A DNA stretch of 64,000 nucleotides. Source: Closterium sp. NIES-65. Its lineage: Eukaryota > Streptophyta > Zygnematophyceae > Desmidiales > Closteriaceae. The notes below the pieces were generated by a model. The model saw only the letters and a list, made by a program, of their open reading frames with translations. It did no database searches and was not told the origin of the DNA. Positions 33,334 through 43,290 of the stretch are shown here, in pieces. How positions within the stretch are numbered: position 1 is the first letter of the stretch; each line of letters opens with the position of its first letter. Where the stretch lies: NCBI GenBank assembly GCA_948144175.1, contig CANXME010000053.1:434001-498000 (forward strand), in the 5' to 3' direction. The translations under genes and the position numbers were made by a program.

Positions 33334-33455
33334 TGAGGAAATTAGAACGAGAATGAAATGACTATGGAATGAGAGTGATACAAATATGCAACCCTAGAAA
33401 TGTGTACCCCATATGGGCTACCCCACTAAAGCCTAGACAACATTATAATTTGACA
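33334..33455 (-). repeat. 5' LTR of Copia-C (122 bp)
   Basis: One difference from 25999-26120. Initiator-Met-type primer site directly inside on the minus strand. Confidence 0.93.
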
Positions 33456-33460
33456 GTACA

Positions 33461-34126
33461 CACCATGTCGCGGTAGTTGTTGTAGTCCGCGGCAATCACC
33501 TATCGGCGCACTTCCATCTTTAGCCCCTCAGTATACGCTTGGATTGTTTCCCCTTCGGTCAGGTCGGTTATTCGGTTGAAGAGGCTCTCCATCTGCTGCG
33601 TGTACTGAATTAGGCTGCTGTACTGTCTGTGCCGATGAATCTGTTGCCGCGCCATGTAGCTGGAGTTGATTGGTTCGAAACGTTGAATTTAAGCTTCCCG
33701 AATCTGCGTCCATGACCCCTCGCCTCGGACCTCGTTGCTATTGTAAATCCACTCGAGCACCGGGCCTCGTAACAGTGTCGCTGCGAGCCGAATCCGCATT
33801 GCATCGTGTGTCGGGGTCGTACAGCCAACGGCCTCGAAGTAAATTTCGAGGGTCGCAATGAATCGATTGAACGTCTCCGGTAGCCTCGGACGTGCCGCCT
33901 CAAGATTCACTATAGCCGCTGCCGCTGCTGCTGGGTTAAGTGTCGGTGTCGCCGCTGCTGCTGTTGACGTCGCTGCTGCATTCGCCGCTGCATTCGCTGC
34001 TGGTATGGCGGCTGCCGACTGGTTCGCGAGAAGCTCCTCTATTCTCTGGAGTGCCGCTCGCATCTGGTCCACGTCGGTATGTAACTTTGTAATTTTTTGT
34101 ACGGAATTATCACCATTTTCCTCCAT
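33461..34126 (-). pseudogene. Chromovirus gag, N-terminal part
   Basis: Opens MEENGDNSVQKITKLH, has a short alanine-rich stretch, then RPRLPETFNRFIATLEIYFEAVG and RIRLAATLLRGPVLEWIY, the usual start of the Ty3/gypsy gag domain (retrotrans_gag type). Leader and primer site lie upstream. Confidence 0.85.
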
Positions 34127-34129
34127 TTG

Positions 34130-34895
34130 CGATTTATAGGAAGATATGCGACAAAAACAATCGAATTCTAGGCGCTGGTCATCTTACTGTGATCGCCTTC
34201 CTGCGAACTTGGGACAGGACAGCCCCCAAAAGTACAACTATCTGGGTCCAGCGTGGCAGATTTCACGTTGCTTCCACGCTGCTTTCACGCTCTCACCTAC
34301 TCTCCAGTGTGCGATCAAAATTTCCTGCACGACTCCATCTACGATCTGTGATCGCATCTCAAATCTAGTTGGTCAAGCCCAACCGTCCGATCAGGAGGGG
34401 TGTTCGCACGTTGGGGACCTCTGAACAATTGCGACGTCCAGATTCGTTCCCCCTCCACCTCATCATCCTACCCAATCTCTTGCACGCGCGGAATGCACTT
34501 TTCGCTGTCCCCACTTCAATGTCCGGACACCCCAGGAAGGCGATCTGTGAGTCGAGTTGATTACAAAAATGACGAGGGCTGATTCTGTAGGTCGCGTATT
34601 CTCCCTTAGTAGAAATTCGCGTCCGATCTCGGCCGTTGAGAAGAAAATCGATCCGACGCTCCCAATTCCAACTTTTTAGGGCAAAAATCCCAGGGCCGTT
34701 GAGATTCGAATCGATCCGACGGTCGAAATTCCAACTTTTTTGCCACTGGACCTGAGGAGTGTTCGAAAACCGGTTCGAGGGGGACGTTAAAAAATAGCGC
34801 GGAATTTGTATACCCACCCGAAATCGGCGCTTTCCGTCGTCGCCCCCGCAGTTTTAAAAGCTAGGTTTAAGCGGTCGAAAAACTTCGCGTGCAAA
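34130..34895 (-). other. Untranslated leader of the chromovirus
   Basis: No coding signal. Contains two copies of a unit of about 60 bp around GAATCGATCCGACG...CCAACTTTTT (about 34630-34745). Confidence 0.6.
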
Positions 34896-34913
34896 CAGGC
34901 TCTGATTACCAAG

Positions 34914-35283
34914 TATGAGGATCTAGGATCGAGCTCAAAAAAGAGAATGTGAATTGAAGGATCCACCTGGGTACAGCACGAGGCTATATATAGTCTCGAC
35001 ACAAGGCCAGTTACCCAGGTGTTACCTTAATGTTCTGAGGGTCGCGAAGCGTCCCGAACAGAACCTTCTCGAACTCAGTAGAAAGCAATTCGGTGGAAAC
35101 CGAATAGGCTTGAGCTCGGTACACGTAACCTGGTTCGGTGCTATATCTATAATAAAATATAGGAATGCACCTAACCTAGGAAATCAAGCATTTCTATGCA
35201 TGATAAATAAAACCCAAGCTAGTAATAGCATAATGAAGTCTAGGAAAGCTAGCAAAGCCAGCATAAGCCGTTGTACTCTCACA
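34914..35283 (-). repeat. 5' LTR of the chromovirus (about 370 bp)
   Basis: Homologous to 6975-7343 along its whole length with about 5% differences. Flanked inside by a primer site resembling the initiator tRNA-Met complement and outside by the target duplicate atgcg. Confidence 0.92.
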
Positions 35284-36599
35284 ATGCGGAAGGGTGGAGG
35301 TTTGGCGAATGCCATGCGAGGAGCAGTAAGAAGAGAGAGAGAGTGGTTAAAGAACCCGCCACCACCATCAGAGAGGAGGCGTGCGACAGGACGGCCAAAG
35401 CAAAGGCGCGCCTGCTCAGCCCAGCGAATGTTGAAGGAGGGGGCGTCAGCTTTGGCACAGAGGGGATAGACAGTGGCAAAGCGAGAGTGGTCATCGACAA
35501 GGAGGAGAAAGTGACGATGAACCTGACGGGAGGCAATGAGAGAGGGACCCCAAAGGTCCATATGCACAAGATCAAGGGGTTTGGGGGAGGCAGAAGGGGA
35601 AGATGGGTGAGGAGATTGGGAGAGCTTGGAGGAGCGGGAGAGGGAGGAAGGGGTGGGAGAGAGGAAGGGAGATCATGAAGCAGCTTTGAAGGAGAGGGAA
35701 GTTGGGGTGCCAAGGCGATGATGGAGAAGAAGGGTAGGCTGGGTGAGAGAGCGACAGTCGCAAGAGGAGATGGGAGGGGCAGAAGAAGAGGAAGTGTGAT
35801 GGACAGATGCTAGGATGGGAACACGAAGGGTGTAGAGGCGAGTAGTAGGAGAAAGGGTGAAATGAGCGAGGTGCGGGTCGTGGTAATGAAGATCACAATA
35901 GAGTGCACTTGCGGGGAAGAGCTCTCGCACACCCAGGCGTTGGAGGGCGGGGAGGGATAAGAGGTTATGACGGCAAGAGGGAACATAAAGGCCAGTAACA
36001 GGGCTAGAGGGAGAGGCAGGACAGGGAAGAGAGGAAGTGCCAGTGCAGATCATGGTCATGGTCTCCCCAGCCCCATCAATAGAGAGGGGACGAGGAAAAT
36101 TGCGAAGGACACCGGCATCACGAAACACAGTCAGTAGCAGCACTGTCAAGGACAAAATCCAAGGTGCAAGGAAGTGAGAGAGCGGCAGCCGTAGGGCTGG
36201 GAGGGTGAGAGGTAGTGCTTTCAAGGGGTGGAGAAAGTGGAACGACAAAGCGAGGGTCCATAAGAGGAGAAGCACCAAAGATGCTATCCTGAGATGGCAT
36301 GCTCACACTGAAGACAGGGGGCCAGTGAACCAATGCTAGAGGTTACATTGGTAGAAGAGCGGCGACGCTGATGGGACAGCGGAGTCCAAGCAGAGGGGTG
36401 GAGAAGAGGGGAGGTCCAGCGGCAAGTAGGAGAGGTGCAAGGGGAGGAAGGGGCAGCGAAGGGAGTGGAGAGTAGGGAAGGCAAGGGTAGGAGAGGAGGT
36501 ACGGCAGGAGAAGGGTGAAGGCGGAAGCGCAGAGGAAGAGAGGTACGAGCAAGAATAGGCCCCATCTGGGGTAGGGGATAGCAATAGAGCAGATGTGGG

Positions 36600-36935
36600 G
36601 AGATAAAGGAGGAGAAATAGGGGCGAGGTAGTTAGCTGCTGAGCCGTTGAGGGGAGAAATAAGAGGAGGAGGAATAGGGGCGAGGTAGCTAGGTACTGAG
36701 CCGGTGAGGGAGAAATAAGAGGAGGAGGAATAGGGACGAAGTAGTCAGTTGCTGAGCCGATGAGGGGAGAACTAAGAGGAGGAATAGGGGCGAGGTAGTC
36801 AGCAGCTGAGCCGTTGAGGGGAGAAATAAGAGGAGGGATAACGGCGGAGTAGTCTGCTGCTGCGCCGCTGAGGGGAGAAATAAGAGGAGGGATAACGGCG
36901 GAGTAGTCAACTGCTGTGCCGCTGAGGGGAGAGAA
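36600..36935. repeat. Tandem repeat, about six units of about 55 bp
   Basis: The string CTGAGCCG or close variants recurs at about 55-57-bp steps, in units of the form AGGGGAGAAATAAGAGGAGG plus a variable half. Purine-rich on the plus strand. It follows the recognisable part of the old copia and may have expanded within it. Confidence 0.8.
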
Positions 36936-36959
36936 TAAAGGCAGAGGAGAAGAGTGGGG

Positions 36960-37430
36960 AAGGAGCATGGCTACGAAGCAAGGCCGGCAACCAGCTGCAA
37001 CAGTAGAGAACAGAAGAGAGGAGGAGGAGAGAATGAGATGGGGAGGGGAATGAAGGGAGAGAAGAGAGGAGGAGGAGGGTAAAGAGGCAGATGGTGAGGA
37101 GGGGTAGGTCTTGATGAGCAAGACTACGAAGCAAAGCCGGTAACCGGCTGCAGCAGTAGGGGAGAGGAGATAGGCAGGGGAGAGAGTGAGATGGGAGAGG
37201 AATGAAGGGAGGGTGAAGAGGAGGAGGGTGAAGGGGCGGATTGTGTTAAAGGGTATGTGTCGATGAGCGAAGCTATGGAACAAGGGCGGCAACCAGCTGC
37301 AGTAGTTGAGGAGAGGAGAGAGGCGGAGGAGATAGTGACAATGGTAGGGGAAGGAAAGGAGAGGAGGAGAGGAGGAGGAGGGTAAAGGGGCGGATTGTGC
37401 GGAGGGGTATGTCGACGGCCCCACTAGAGT
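36960..37430. repeat. Tandem repeat, about three units of 140-163 bp
   Basis: CTACGAAGCA-type starts at 36971, 37134 and 37273 head three related units containing GGCAACCAGCTGCA and purine-rich tails. Confidence 0.75.
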
Positions 37431-37559
37431 GAGAGGAGGCGTACGGGACGACGAGTGGGGCACGCCATGGGGGAAAAGGGTGCGCGCGGCTAGGACACCC
37501 CGGTCGCGCGCGACCACGGCAGGGCCGCGTGCGTACGTGAGAAAAAAGCGCGCGCGCAA

Positions 37560-37560
<1 letters not shown>

Positions 37561-37590
<30 letters not shown>
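37561..37590. repeat. Homopolymer G run
   Basis: About 30 consecutive G. Other long G or C runs occur at about 32550-32576, 41237-41275, 51947-51962 and 56110-56128. Such runs are error-prone in assemblies, so lengths are uncertain. Confidence 0.7.
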
Positions 37591-37664
37591 GGGTTGGGGG
37601 GGTGCGAAGTGGGTGGCGCGACGCTAAGGGAGGGATGCGGGCGTGAGATAGGCGGGTCGCTCAA

Positions 37665-37949
37665 TGATCGAAGCGTGACGCGCTGCCGCCTAGGGCAGAT
37701 CCGAGACGTTTAGATGAGAAGAAAAATTGACTATCTAGGAAGTGACGCGAGTTAGCCTTAAAACCCGCAGGCCAAGAAGTTCAACCTTAGGAAGGTTGGT
37801 TGAGAGTGAAAACGCTATACACCCGCGAACCAATAGGAGTGTCGAAAATGTTGGACTAGGTCTAGAACTCGGGTCGACTCGGGATAGGCGCGACGCCAAA
37901 ATTGGTTCATCCTTCCTAGTGTTAGTTGGATGTCCCCAAAACGTCTCTA
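37665..37949. other. Unassigned spacer
   Basis: No open frame with protein-like composition, no LTR and no primer site was seen here. Confidence 0.4.
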
Positions 37950-39330
37950 TTTCTCCCTTTTCCCCACGCTATCACTCCCCTTCCCTGTCGCAACTCCCAT
38001 TTCCAGGTTGTAGTCACTCCCCTTCCCCCTCGCTAGCGTGCCTGTTTCCCCCCATGCACGCCCTCCCCCTCCCCCTTGCGAGCACTCCCCTTCCCCGTCG
38101 CCCGCGGTCCCCTACCCCGTCTCTATTTCTCCCTTTTCCCCACGCTATCACTCCCCTTCCCTGTCGCCTTCACTCCCCCCCTCCTCCCTATCACTCCCAC
38201 GTCGCAAGCACTCCCTTTCCAATCGCTATCACTCCCCTTCCCCATGGATAGCTCCCCCTTTTTCCGTCGCTAGCACTCCCCTCCCTCGCCCCTATCACTC
38301 CCTTCCCATCACTATCACTCCCCTTCCCCCTCGCGACCATTCCCCTTCCCCGTCACTGTCACTCCCCGAGTCTATCGCATTTTCTCCCCTTCCCCCTCGC
38401 TTGCGTGCAGGTCCCCCCCCCATGCGCGCCCTCCCCTTCCCCTGTCACTATCACGCCCCTTCCTCGTCGCGTTCTCTCCCCTTCCCCCTAGCTCGCGTGC
38501 CCGTTCCCCCCCAACGCACGTCCTACCCTTCCCCTTCGCAAGCACTCCCCTTCCCCGTCATTATATCTCCCTTTCCCCCTCGATACCTCTCCCTTTCCCC
38601 ACCGCTAGCACTCCCCTCCCCCGTCGCTATCACTCCCTCCCCGTCACTATCACTCCCCTTCCCGATTGCTATCTTCCCCCTTCCCCCGTCATTATCACTT
38701 CCCTTCCTCGTCGCTTTTTCTCGCCTTCCCCCTCGCTAGCGTGCCCGTCCACCCCCACGCACGCCCCCCCCTTCCCCTTTGCAAGCACTCCCCTTCCCCA
38801 TCGCTATCTCTCCCTTTCCCCTTCAATTGCTCTCCCTTTCTCCACCGCTAGCACTCCCCTTCCCCGTCGCTATCACTCCCTCCCCATCACTATCACTCCC
38901 CTTCCCCCTCGCGACCACTCCCCTTCCCTGTCCCTGTCACTCCCCTTCCTCGTGGCGTTCTCTCCCAGCCCACTCATAAGCTCTCACCCTCCCCGTCGCT
39001 AGCACCCCGTCGCCGGCACTTCCCTTCCCCATCTCTAGCACTCCTCTTTCCCACTACTTCAACCCAACTGCCCCAAACATGATCACTCCCCTATCCCCCC
39101 CCTTGTCTCAATCGCACTGGACTATATTAGCACTCTCCCTTCCCCCATTGTATGAACCCCACAGCCCCGTATCAGCACTCAATACCCCCCTCTGTATCAA
39201 CCCCACATCCACACATTTGCTATACCCTTCCCCTGCCGTATCCACCCTACAGAGACATATAAGCACTCACCTTTCCCACCAATTCAATCCCACAGCAACA
39301 TAAGATAATGGCTCTTTCCCCGTTGTATCC
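37950..39330. repeat. CT-rich minisatellite with higher-order structure
   Basis: Degenerate units of about 22-26 bp, typified by TATCACTCCCCTTCCCCGTC. A second block, GCGTGCCCGTT...ACGCACGCCC, recurs near 38035, 38403, 38500 and 38730, giving higher-order units. From about 39060 the array decays into longer, less regular units with TATCAACCCCACA. Frames through it are runs of Pro, Ser, Leu and His and are not genes. Confidence 0.85.
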
Positions 39331-39635
39331 CTCCACCCCTCCCATCTGTAGGTGTGCGTTGCCCCTCAGCCCCACACCATGGCATCATTGCACGTCCCAC
39401 AATCCATCGCACACCACGGCGACGTCTCTCTCCCAGGTGGGTTGCACCCTCACACTCCCCTTATCATTGTGTTTTGCGTGTATCTAGCCTCGGTGTCTTG
39501 TTGTGTCCCAACATGCAGTGAGCGTCTTCTGTTGAAACGTCGACGTGGGCTTCTGGGTAGAGTGAATGAGCTGTTTGAAGTGGACGAGGCTGGTGTGGCG
39601 GTTGACGAACCAGCGCCACCACGAGCAGGTGCCGT

Positions 39636-40340
39636 GTGAGCACGAGCCAGCCTTCTCCACCTAGCAACCGACTTTCACAATGCATTCATCGCATGCACCA
39701 ACCAACCCAAAATCCTTTTGTTAGGGTTCTCCCAGTATACAGCCGGTCGTTGCCCCATTTTGCCGTTGCCTTCCCTAAGCAATATGAACTGCTGGAACAG
39801 TGGGGTGCTTACTCGTTGGGCCTGCCATTTGACAGCCAGGAGCAGCTAAGTATAGCGGGGCGGATGGTTGCAGCCATGGTTCGTGTTTGTTGTGGTGCAA
39901 ACACGAGTGAATCATGTGATGGGATGGCAATGGAGCCAAAACACCATAGGTTCATGTGTCACCTTGACTACTCGGACCTCTAGAGCGATCGTGAAAACGG
40001 CAAGGTCACTCTACCATGGACAGTATATGTGGGTATCGGGTTATTGTACCCGGAGAAGGGAGATGAGGGGCACCTAAAGTATTGCGCGCACGATATCGAG
40101 TACTTCCTCCATGGTTGGAAAATCCCGGATGAGATCAATTTTGAAGCATCCTCTTGGGATGCCATGTCATCGTAGTGATATAGAGAACACTTTGAACCAT
40201 GGGCTTCGTTTCTACATAAGGGTTTGACAGGTAGAAGAGGTGTAGTGCAGTGCGACATACAAACATTATTTTTAGGGTTGCTCATTAGAGTCTTGACTTT
40301 GCATGTCACGCAAACCATCCTAGCTCTAGCTTTAATAAAT
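39636..40340 (+). pseudogene. Decayed gene-like stretch of unknown family
   Basis: One plus-strand frame gives protein-like sequence for about 230 codons, with a few in-frame stops. It includes FPKQYELLEQWGAYSLGLPF, QEQLSIAGRMVAAMV, KHHRFMCHLDYSDL, LPWTVYVGIGLLYPEKGDEG and DIEYFLHGWKIPDEIN. The composition is balanced (Trp, Tyr, His, Cys present), unlike the low-complexity frames nearby. I do not recognise the family. It could be a host gene relic, an old DNA transposon gene or another mobile-element gene. TRIM-2 lies just downstream. Confidence 0.4.
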
Positions 40341-40386
40341 GTTGTAAAATATAGAAGCACACCATTGGATTATTCTCAGAGACATG

Positions 40387-40519
40387 TGTCAGAATATTAT
40401 CTTATGTTCTAGCCTGTAGTGGGGTGCTCTATAGCGAGTACAACCCTTCTAGGGTTTGCTATTTGTATCCCCATTTCTGCTAGTTCAATCCTCTCTCTTT
40501 CTTTCTTCTAATTTTCTCA
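40387..40519 (+). repeat. 5' LTR of TRIM-2
   Basis: TGTCAGAATATT...TTTTCTCA, with TAGTGGGGTG core. Confidence 0.92.
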
Positions 40520-40804
40520 TGCTATCAGAGCAGGTCGATCCCTTTGGATCGATCCAGTGGGTGGGTTACCACCTCGCTTCCGCTGCAACGCTTTCCTTCC
40601 CGCCGTGCGCCCCGAGGCGCGCGGCGGTTTTCTGCCCGCCGTGCGCCCCGAGGCGCGCGGCGGTTTTCTCCCCGCCGTGCGCCCCGATGCGCGCGGCGGT
40701 TTTCTGCCCGCTGTGCGCCCCGAGGCGCGCGGCGGGCGTCTGCCCCGTCGCTCGTCGCGTCGCCTTCTGGAGGCGCCGCGACGGGCGATGGGGACCCGTC
40801 GCGG

Positions 40805-41115
40805 CCCCGCTGCCCTACCTTCGCGGCCACCCGCCGCCCTACCTTCGCGGCCACCCGCCGCCCTACCGTCGCGGCCACCCGCCGCCCTACCTTCGCGGCC
40901 TCCCGCCGCCCTACCTTCGCGGCCCACCCGCCGCCCTACCTTCGCGGCCACCCGCCGCCCTACCGTCGCGGCCACCCGCCGCCCTACCTTCGCGGCCACC
41001 CGCCGCCCCACCTTCGCGGCCACCCGCCGCCCAACCTTCGCGGCCCACCCGCCGCCCTACCTTCGCGGCTACCCGCCGCCCTACCTTTGCGGCCCACCCG
41101 CCGCCCTCACTGTCG
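40805..41115 (+). repeat. 24-bp tandem repeat in the TRIM-2 leader
   Basis: About a dozen units of CCCTACCTTCGCGGCCACCC plus GCCG, with minor variants. Open in all three plus frames and on the minus strand, which is why long but meaningless frames cover 40456-41584. Confidence 0.9.
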
Positions 41116-41935
41116 CGGCCTCGCCGCCCTACCTGCGGCCCGTCGCCCTACCTGCGGCCCCGGCCCCGGCCCCGGCCCCGGCCCCGTGCCCCTACCTGCG
41201 ACCCTATCAGGCCCGTGGTGGGCCCCTTTCTCCACCCCCCCCCCCCCCCCCCCCACCCCCCCCCCCCCCCCCCTTTTCCCGTCGCCCGTCGCGGCTCCTT
41301 CGGGGGCCGCTGTGGGGTGGCGGGTATGGGGGTGGCCGGTGTCATTCCTCCCTTTGCTCCTCCTCCTCCTTCGTCTCCCACTGCTGCAGCTGTCGCTGAG
41401 GGGGGTGGTTGTGTGGGAGACTGGGGTTTCGGGTTTAAGGGGGGTGCGTGGGAGTGGAGCTAGCGGTGTAGCAGCGGGTGTGTGTCGGGGGGGTGAGACT
41501 GTTTTGGGAAGTTGCACGGAGGTTGCCGTCGTGTCGCCAGCAGCACCTGTAGTCCGGGGACTTCGTCCGGTAGCCCAGTCGTAGCCAGCTGTGCCAGCCG
41601 CCCGTGGGTCCGTTGCCCGTCTGCCGCTACTTGAGCCGCGGGTCCTGTTACTCCTGTAGTCCGGGCGCTTAGTCCGGTAGCCGCTGTGTCAGTCTGCCTC
41701 CTGTTGCCCGTGTGTCTGCAGCTTCAGCCGTCGCCTCCTATCTCCTCTCCCCTTACTCTCTCTCCTCCTCCTCACTTGCCCGTTGTGACTACCACTAGCT
41801 TTGCTCATAATTGTGAACTCTAAACTATTTCTTCTTGAACTTGTGCTCAGAATGTGTGGTGACATTGTGATCCACCCTGAGCTTGTACTGCTTTGCCTGC
41901 TCTGCTGATTACACCCCACTTTGGCTATGGGGGTG

Positions 41936-42068
41936 TGTCAGAATATTATCTTATCTTCTAGCCTGTAGTGGGGTGCTCTATAGCGAGTACAACCCTTCTA
42001 GGGTTTGCTATTTGTATCCCCATTTCTGCTAGTTCAATCCTCTCTCTTTCTTTCTTCTAATTTTCTCA
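41936..42068 (+). repeat. 3' LTR of TRIM-2
   Basis: One difference from 40387-40519; preceded by the polypurine tract and followed by target duplicate acatg. Confidence 0.92.
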
Positions 42069-42073
42069 ACATG

Positions 42074-42344
42074 CAGCATTCTGTGTAAATGTACTGCACT
42101 ATGTGCAAGACCATGCCACTTAGCGTAGTGTAGAAGCTCTCACTCTAACACGTGCAAAAAACGTAGACAACTACATATGCTTTCGACGGTTGTGTCATGC
42201 ACTAACGGAATGAGGGGAGTTGAAGCATGAAAACTCCGCATAAACTTGGGCCTGAAATCGTAAGGGAAAGGGGGAGAATGTGAGAGACAATGGAGGTGAA
42301 AAAACAGAAGGGTGATGATGCTCGCATCTATGTAATGGCACAAC
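42074..42344. other. Unassigned spacer after TRIM-2
   Basis: No recognisable feature. Confidence 0.4.
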
Positions 42345-42850
42345 ATGTTGGAGTTGCTAGAAAAAAAGGGGAGAGCGAAAGGAGAAAGGGGAAGAGAGAG
42401 AAAGGAGGAGAAAGGAACTCGGGGTCGGGAGGGAACTCAGGAGGCGATGGGGCACATGAATAGGGAAACAGAGAGCCCAGAGAGGGGAAACAGAGAGCAA
42501 GGAGGTGGGAAACAGAGGGCAATGAGGGGGGAGACAGAGGGCAACAAGAGGAGGGAAATTGTGGGGAAGCACTTGTAAAAAAGAGAGGAAGCATAGGGGG
42601 GAAGCGGGGAAGCAGAGGGGTGGGAGATGAGTGAGAGCAGGTGGGGATATGAGAGGGAATAGGGACGAAATAAGAGGGCGCAGGGGTTAAAATGGGAGGG
42701 AGAAGATGGGGAAATGAGAGGGAGAAAGGGGGGAAATGAGATGGGGAAGGGGGGGAAATGAGAGGGAGCAAGGGGTGAAATGATATGGCGTTGGGCATAG
42801 GGGGGATCTGGCATCGGGCATATGGACAATGTGGAACTGGGGGAACAGAG
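42345..42850. repeat. Purine-rich low-complexity tract
   Basis: Loose repeats such as GGGGAAATGAGAGGGAGAA on the plus strand. The complementary frames are runs of Pro, Ser, Leu and Phe and are not coding. Confidence 0.7.
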
Positions 42851-43130
42851 GATATGGGTTTGGGAAAAGGTAGGATATCACACTTGGGAAAGAGAGGATA
42901 TGGAAATGGTAGGATTGTTAGTCAACCGCAATCTCCAGTGCCCCACGTGCTCCTCATCACGCCCGAGATATTTCTCGGTCATGCAGGACAAAACAATCGC
43001 TGACGCGATCGTGCATTGTCCTACTCGTGACGAGGCGATCATGTCGCTTCGTTCTGTAGCGATCATGTGTACATTACACGGTCAAAACAGGGACGACACA
43101 CACGCATTTTCTGTCAGGCAACACGCGTGT

Positions 43131-43157
43131 GTCAAGACCCCACGCGCGGGTCTTGAC
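43131..43157. other. Perfect 10-bp-stem hairpin
   Basis: GTCAAGACCC (43131-43140), loop CACGCGC, GGGTCTTGAC (43148-43157). It sits directly after the palindrome ACACGCGTGT. Confidence 0.8.
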
Positions 43158-43173
43158 TTCGCGCACTTTTCAG

Positions 43174-43195
43174 TTGACCAGCGCGAAATGGTCAA
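43174..43195. other. Perfect 7-bp-stem hairpin
   Basis: TTGACCA (43174-43180), loop GCGCGAAA, TGGTCAA (43189-43195). It lies 16 bases after the previous hairpin. Confidence 0.7.
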
Positions 43196-43290
43196 TGGGG
43201 CTGGTCAAACAATCGAGCCCCAAACTCAAACACACTTGACACTCACAACAGCTCTCATGAAAATAAATCGACACTCATGAAACATAGAAC

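Larger units (their letters stand above)
25999..33455 (-). mobile_element. Copia-C: Ty1/copia element, broken
   Basis: LTRs of 122 bp at 25999-26120 and 33334-33455 differ at about one position; target duplication gtaca (25994-25998 and 33456-33460). Minus-strand parts: primer site next to 33334, repeat leader about 32240-33300, gag from 32221 to about 30870 with glycine tract and C-C-H-C finger, protease near 30690, GAG-pre-integrase near 30200, integrase about 29500-30050, repeat linker about 28430-29230, RT about 26950-27800, RNase H about 26290-26770, 3' block and purine tract about 26121-26260. Recent insertion into chromovirus gag; coding part broken in several places. Gag begins with the same residues as Copia-A. 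Confidence 0.93.
6975..35283 (-). mobile_element. Ty3/gypsy chromovirus, split by three copia insertions
   Basis: LTRs at 6975-7343 and 34914-35283 and a perfect target-site duplication atgcg (6970-6974 and 35284-35288) fix the ends. Removing the three nested copia elements leaves about 6.3 kb, normal for the family. Parts in minus-strand order: primer site of initiator-Met type (34896-34911), leader, gag (33461-34126 and about 25350-25993, with a CCHC knuckle), aspartic protease (about 24870-25150), reverse transcriptase (23979-24660 and about 16170-16630), RNase H end and integrase zinc domain (about 15580-16085), integrase core (about 8040-8412), and chromodomain (about 7365-7560). A purine tract (7344-7358) sits beside the left LTR. 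The LTRs differ at about 20 of 369 positions, so it is clearly older than its passengers. It is broken by the three insertions and several smaller lesions. Confidence 0.93.
2696..36600 (-). mobile_element. Old Ty1/copia element that contains the nested stack
   Basis: Pieces of one degraded minus-strand copia lie on both sides of later insertions. They are: RNase H (about 2990-3560), reverse transcriptase (about 5280-5830), the end of integrase (about 6580-6970), the front of integrase (about 35290-35580), and the GAG-pre-integrase and protease region (about 35680-36330). TRIM-1 sits between RNase H and RT, and the chromovirus sits inside integrase; both are delimited by exact target-site duplications. 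A candidate 3' LTR is at 2696-2853. No 5' LTR or clear gag was found beyond 36330, where tandem repeats begin, so the right end is approximate. The element is clearly dead, with more than a dozen breaks by eye, and is the oldest layer here. It differs from Copia-A to F in sequence. Confidence 0.7.
40387..42068 (+). mobile_element. TRIM-2: short non-autonomous LTR retrotransposon
   Basis: Two 133-bp LTRs (40387-40519 and 41936-42068) with about one difference and a perfect target duplication acatg (40382-40386 and 42069-42073). The 1.4-kb interior has an initiator-Met-like primer site (TGCTATCAGAGC) touching the LTR and a GC-rich leader with a 24-bp tandem repeat. It also keeps the block GTGATCCACCCTGAGCTT (41867-41884), present upstream of the purine tract in Copia-A at 15356-15373, and a polypurine tract ATGGGGGTG. 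No protein domain is present. It looks complete for a TRIM/LARD-type element and is best read as an internal-deletion relative of the copia group, moved by their proteins. Confidence 0.92.

Noticed and set aside
36336-37664. 442-codon minus-strand frame
   Set aside because: Pro-, Ser- and Leu-rich translation of tandem repeats and a C run; other frames are open too and no family is recognisable.
38038-38739. 233-codon plus-strand Pro/Ser-rich protein
   Set aside because: Direct translation of the CT-rich minisatellite.
40456-41584. Overlapping plus-strand frames of more than 280 codons in TRIM-2
   Set aside because: They arise from a 24-bp unit without stops, which is open in all frames; the element has no protein domain.
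42822-43280. 152-codon plus-strand frame over the hairpin segment
   Set aside because: It begins in minisatellite and runs through hairpins; no family and no start context, so treated as chance.
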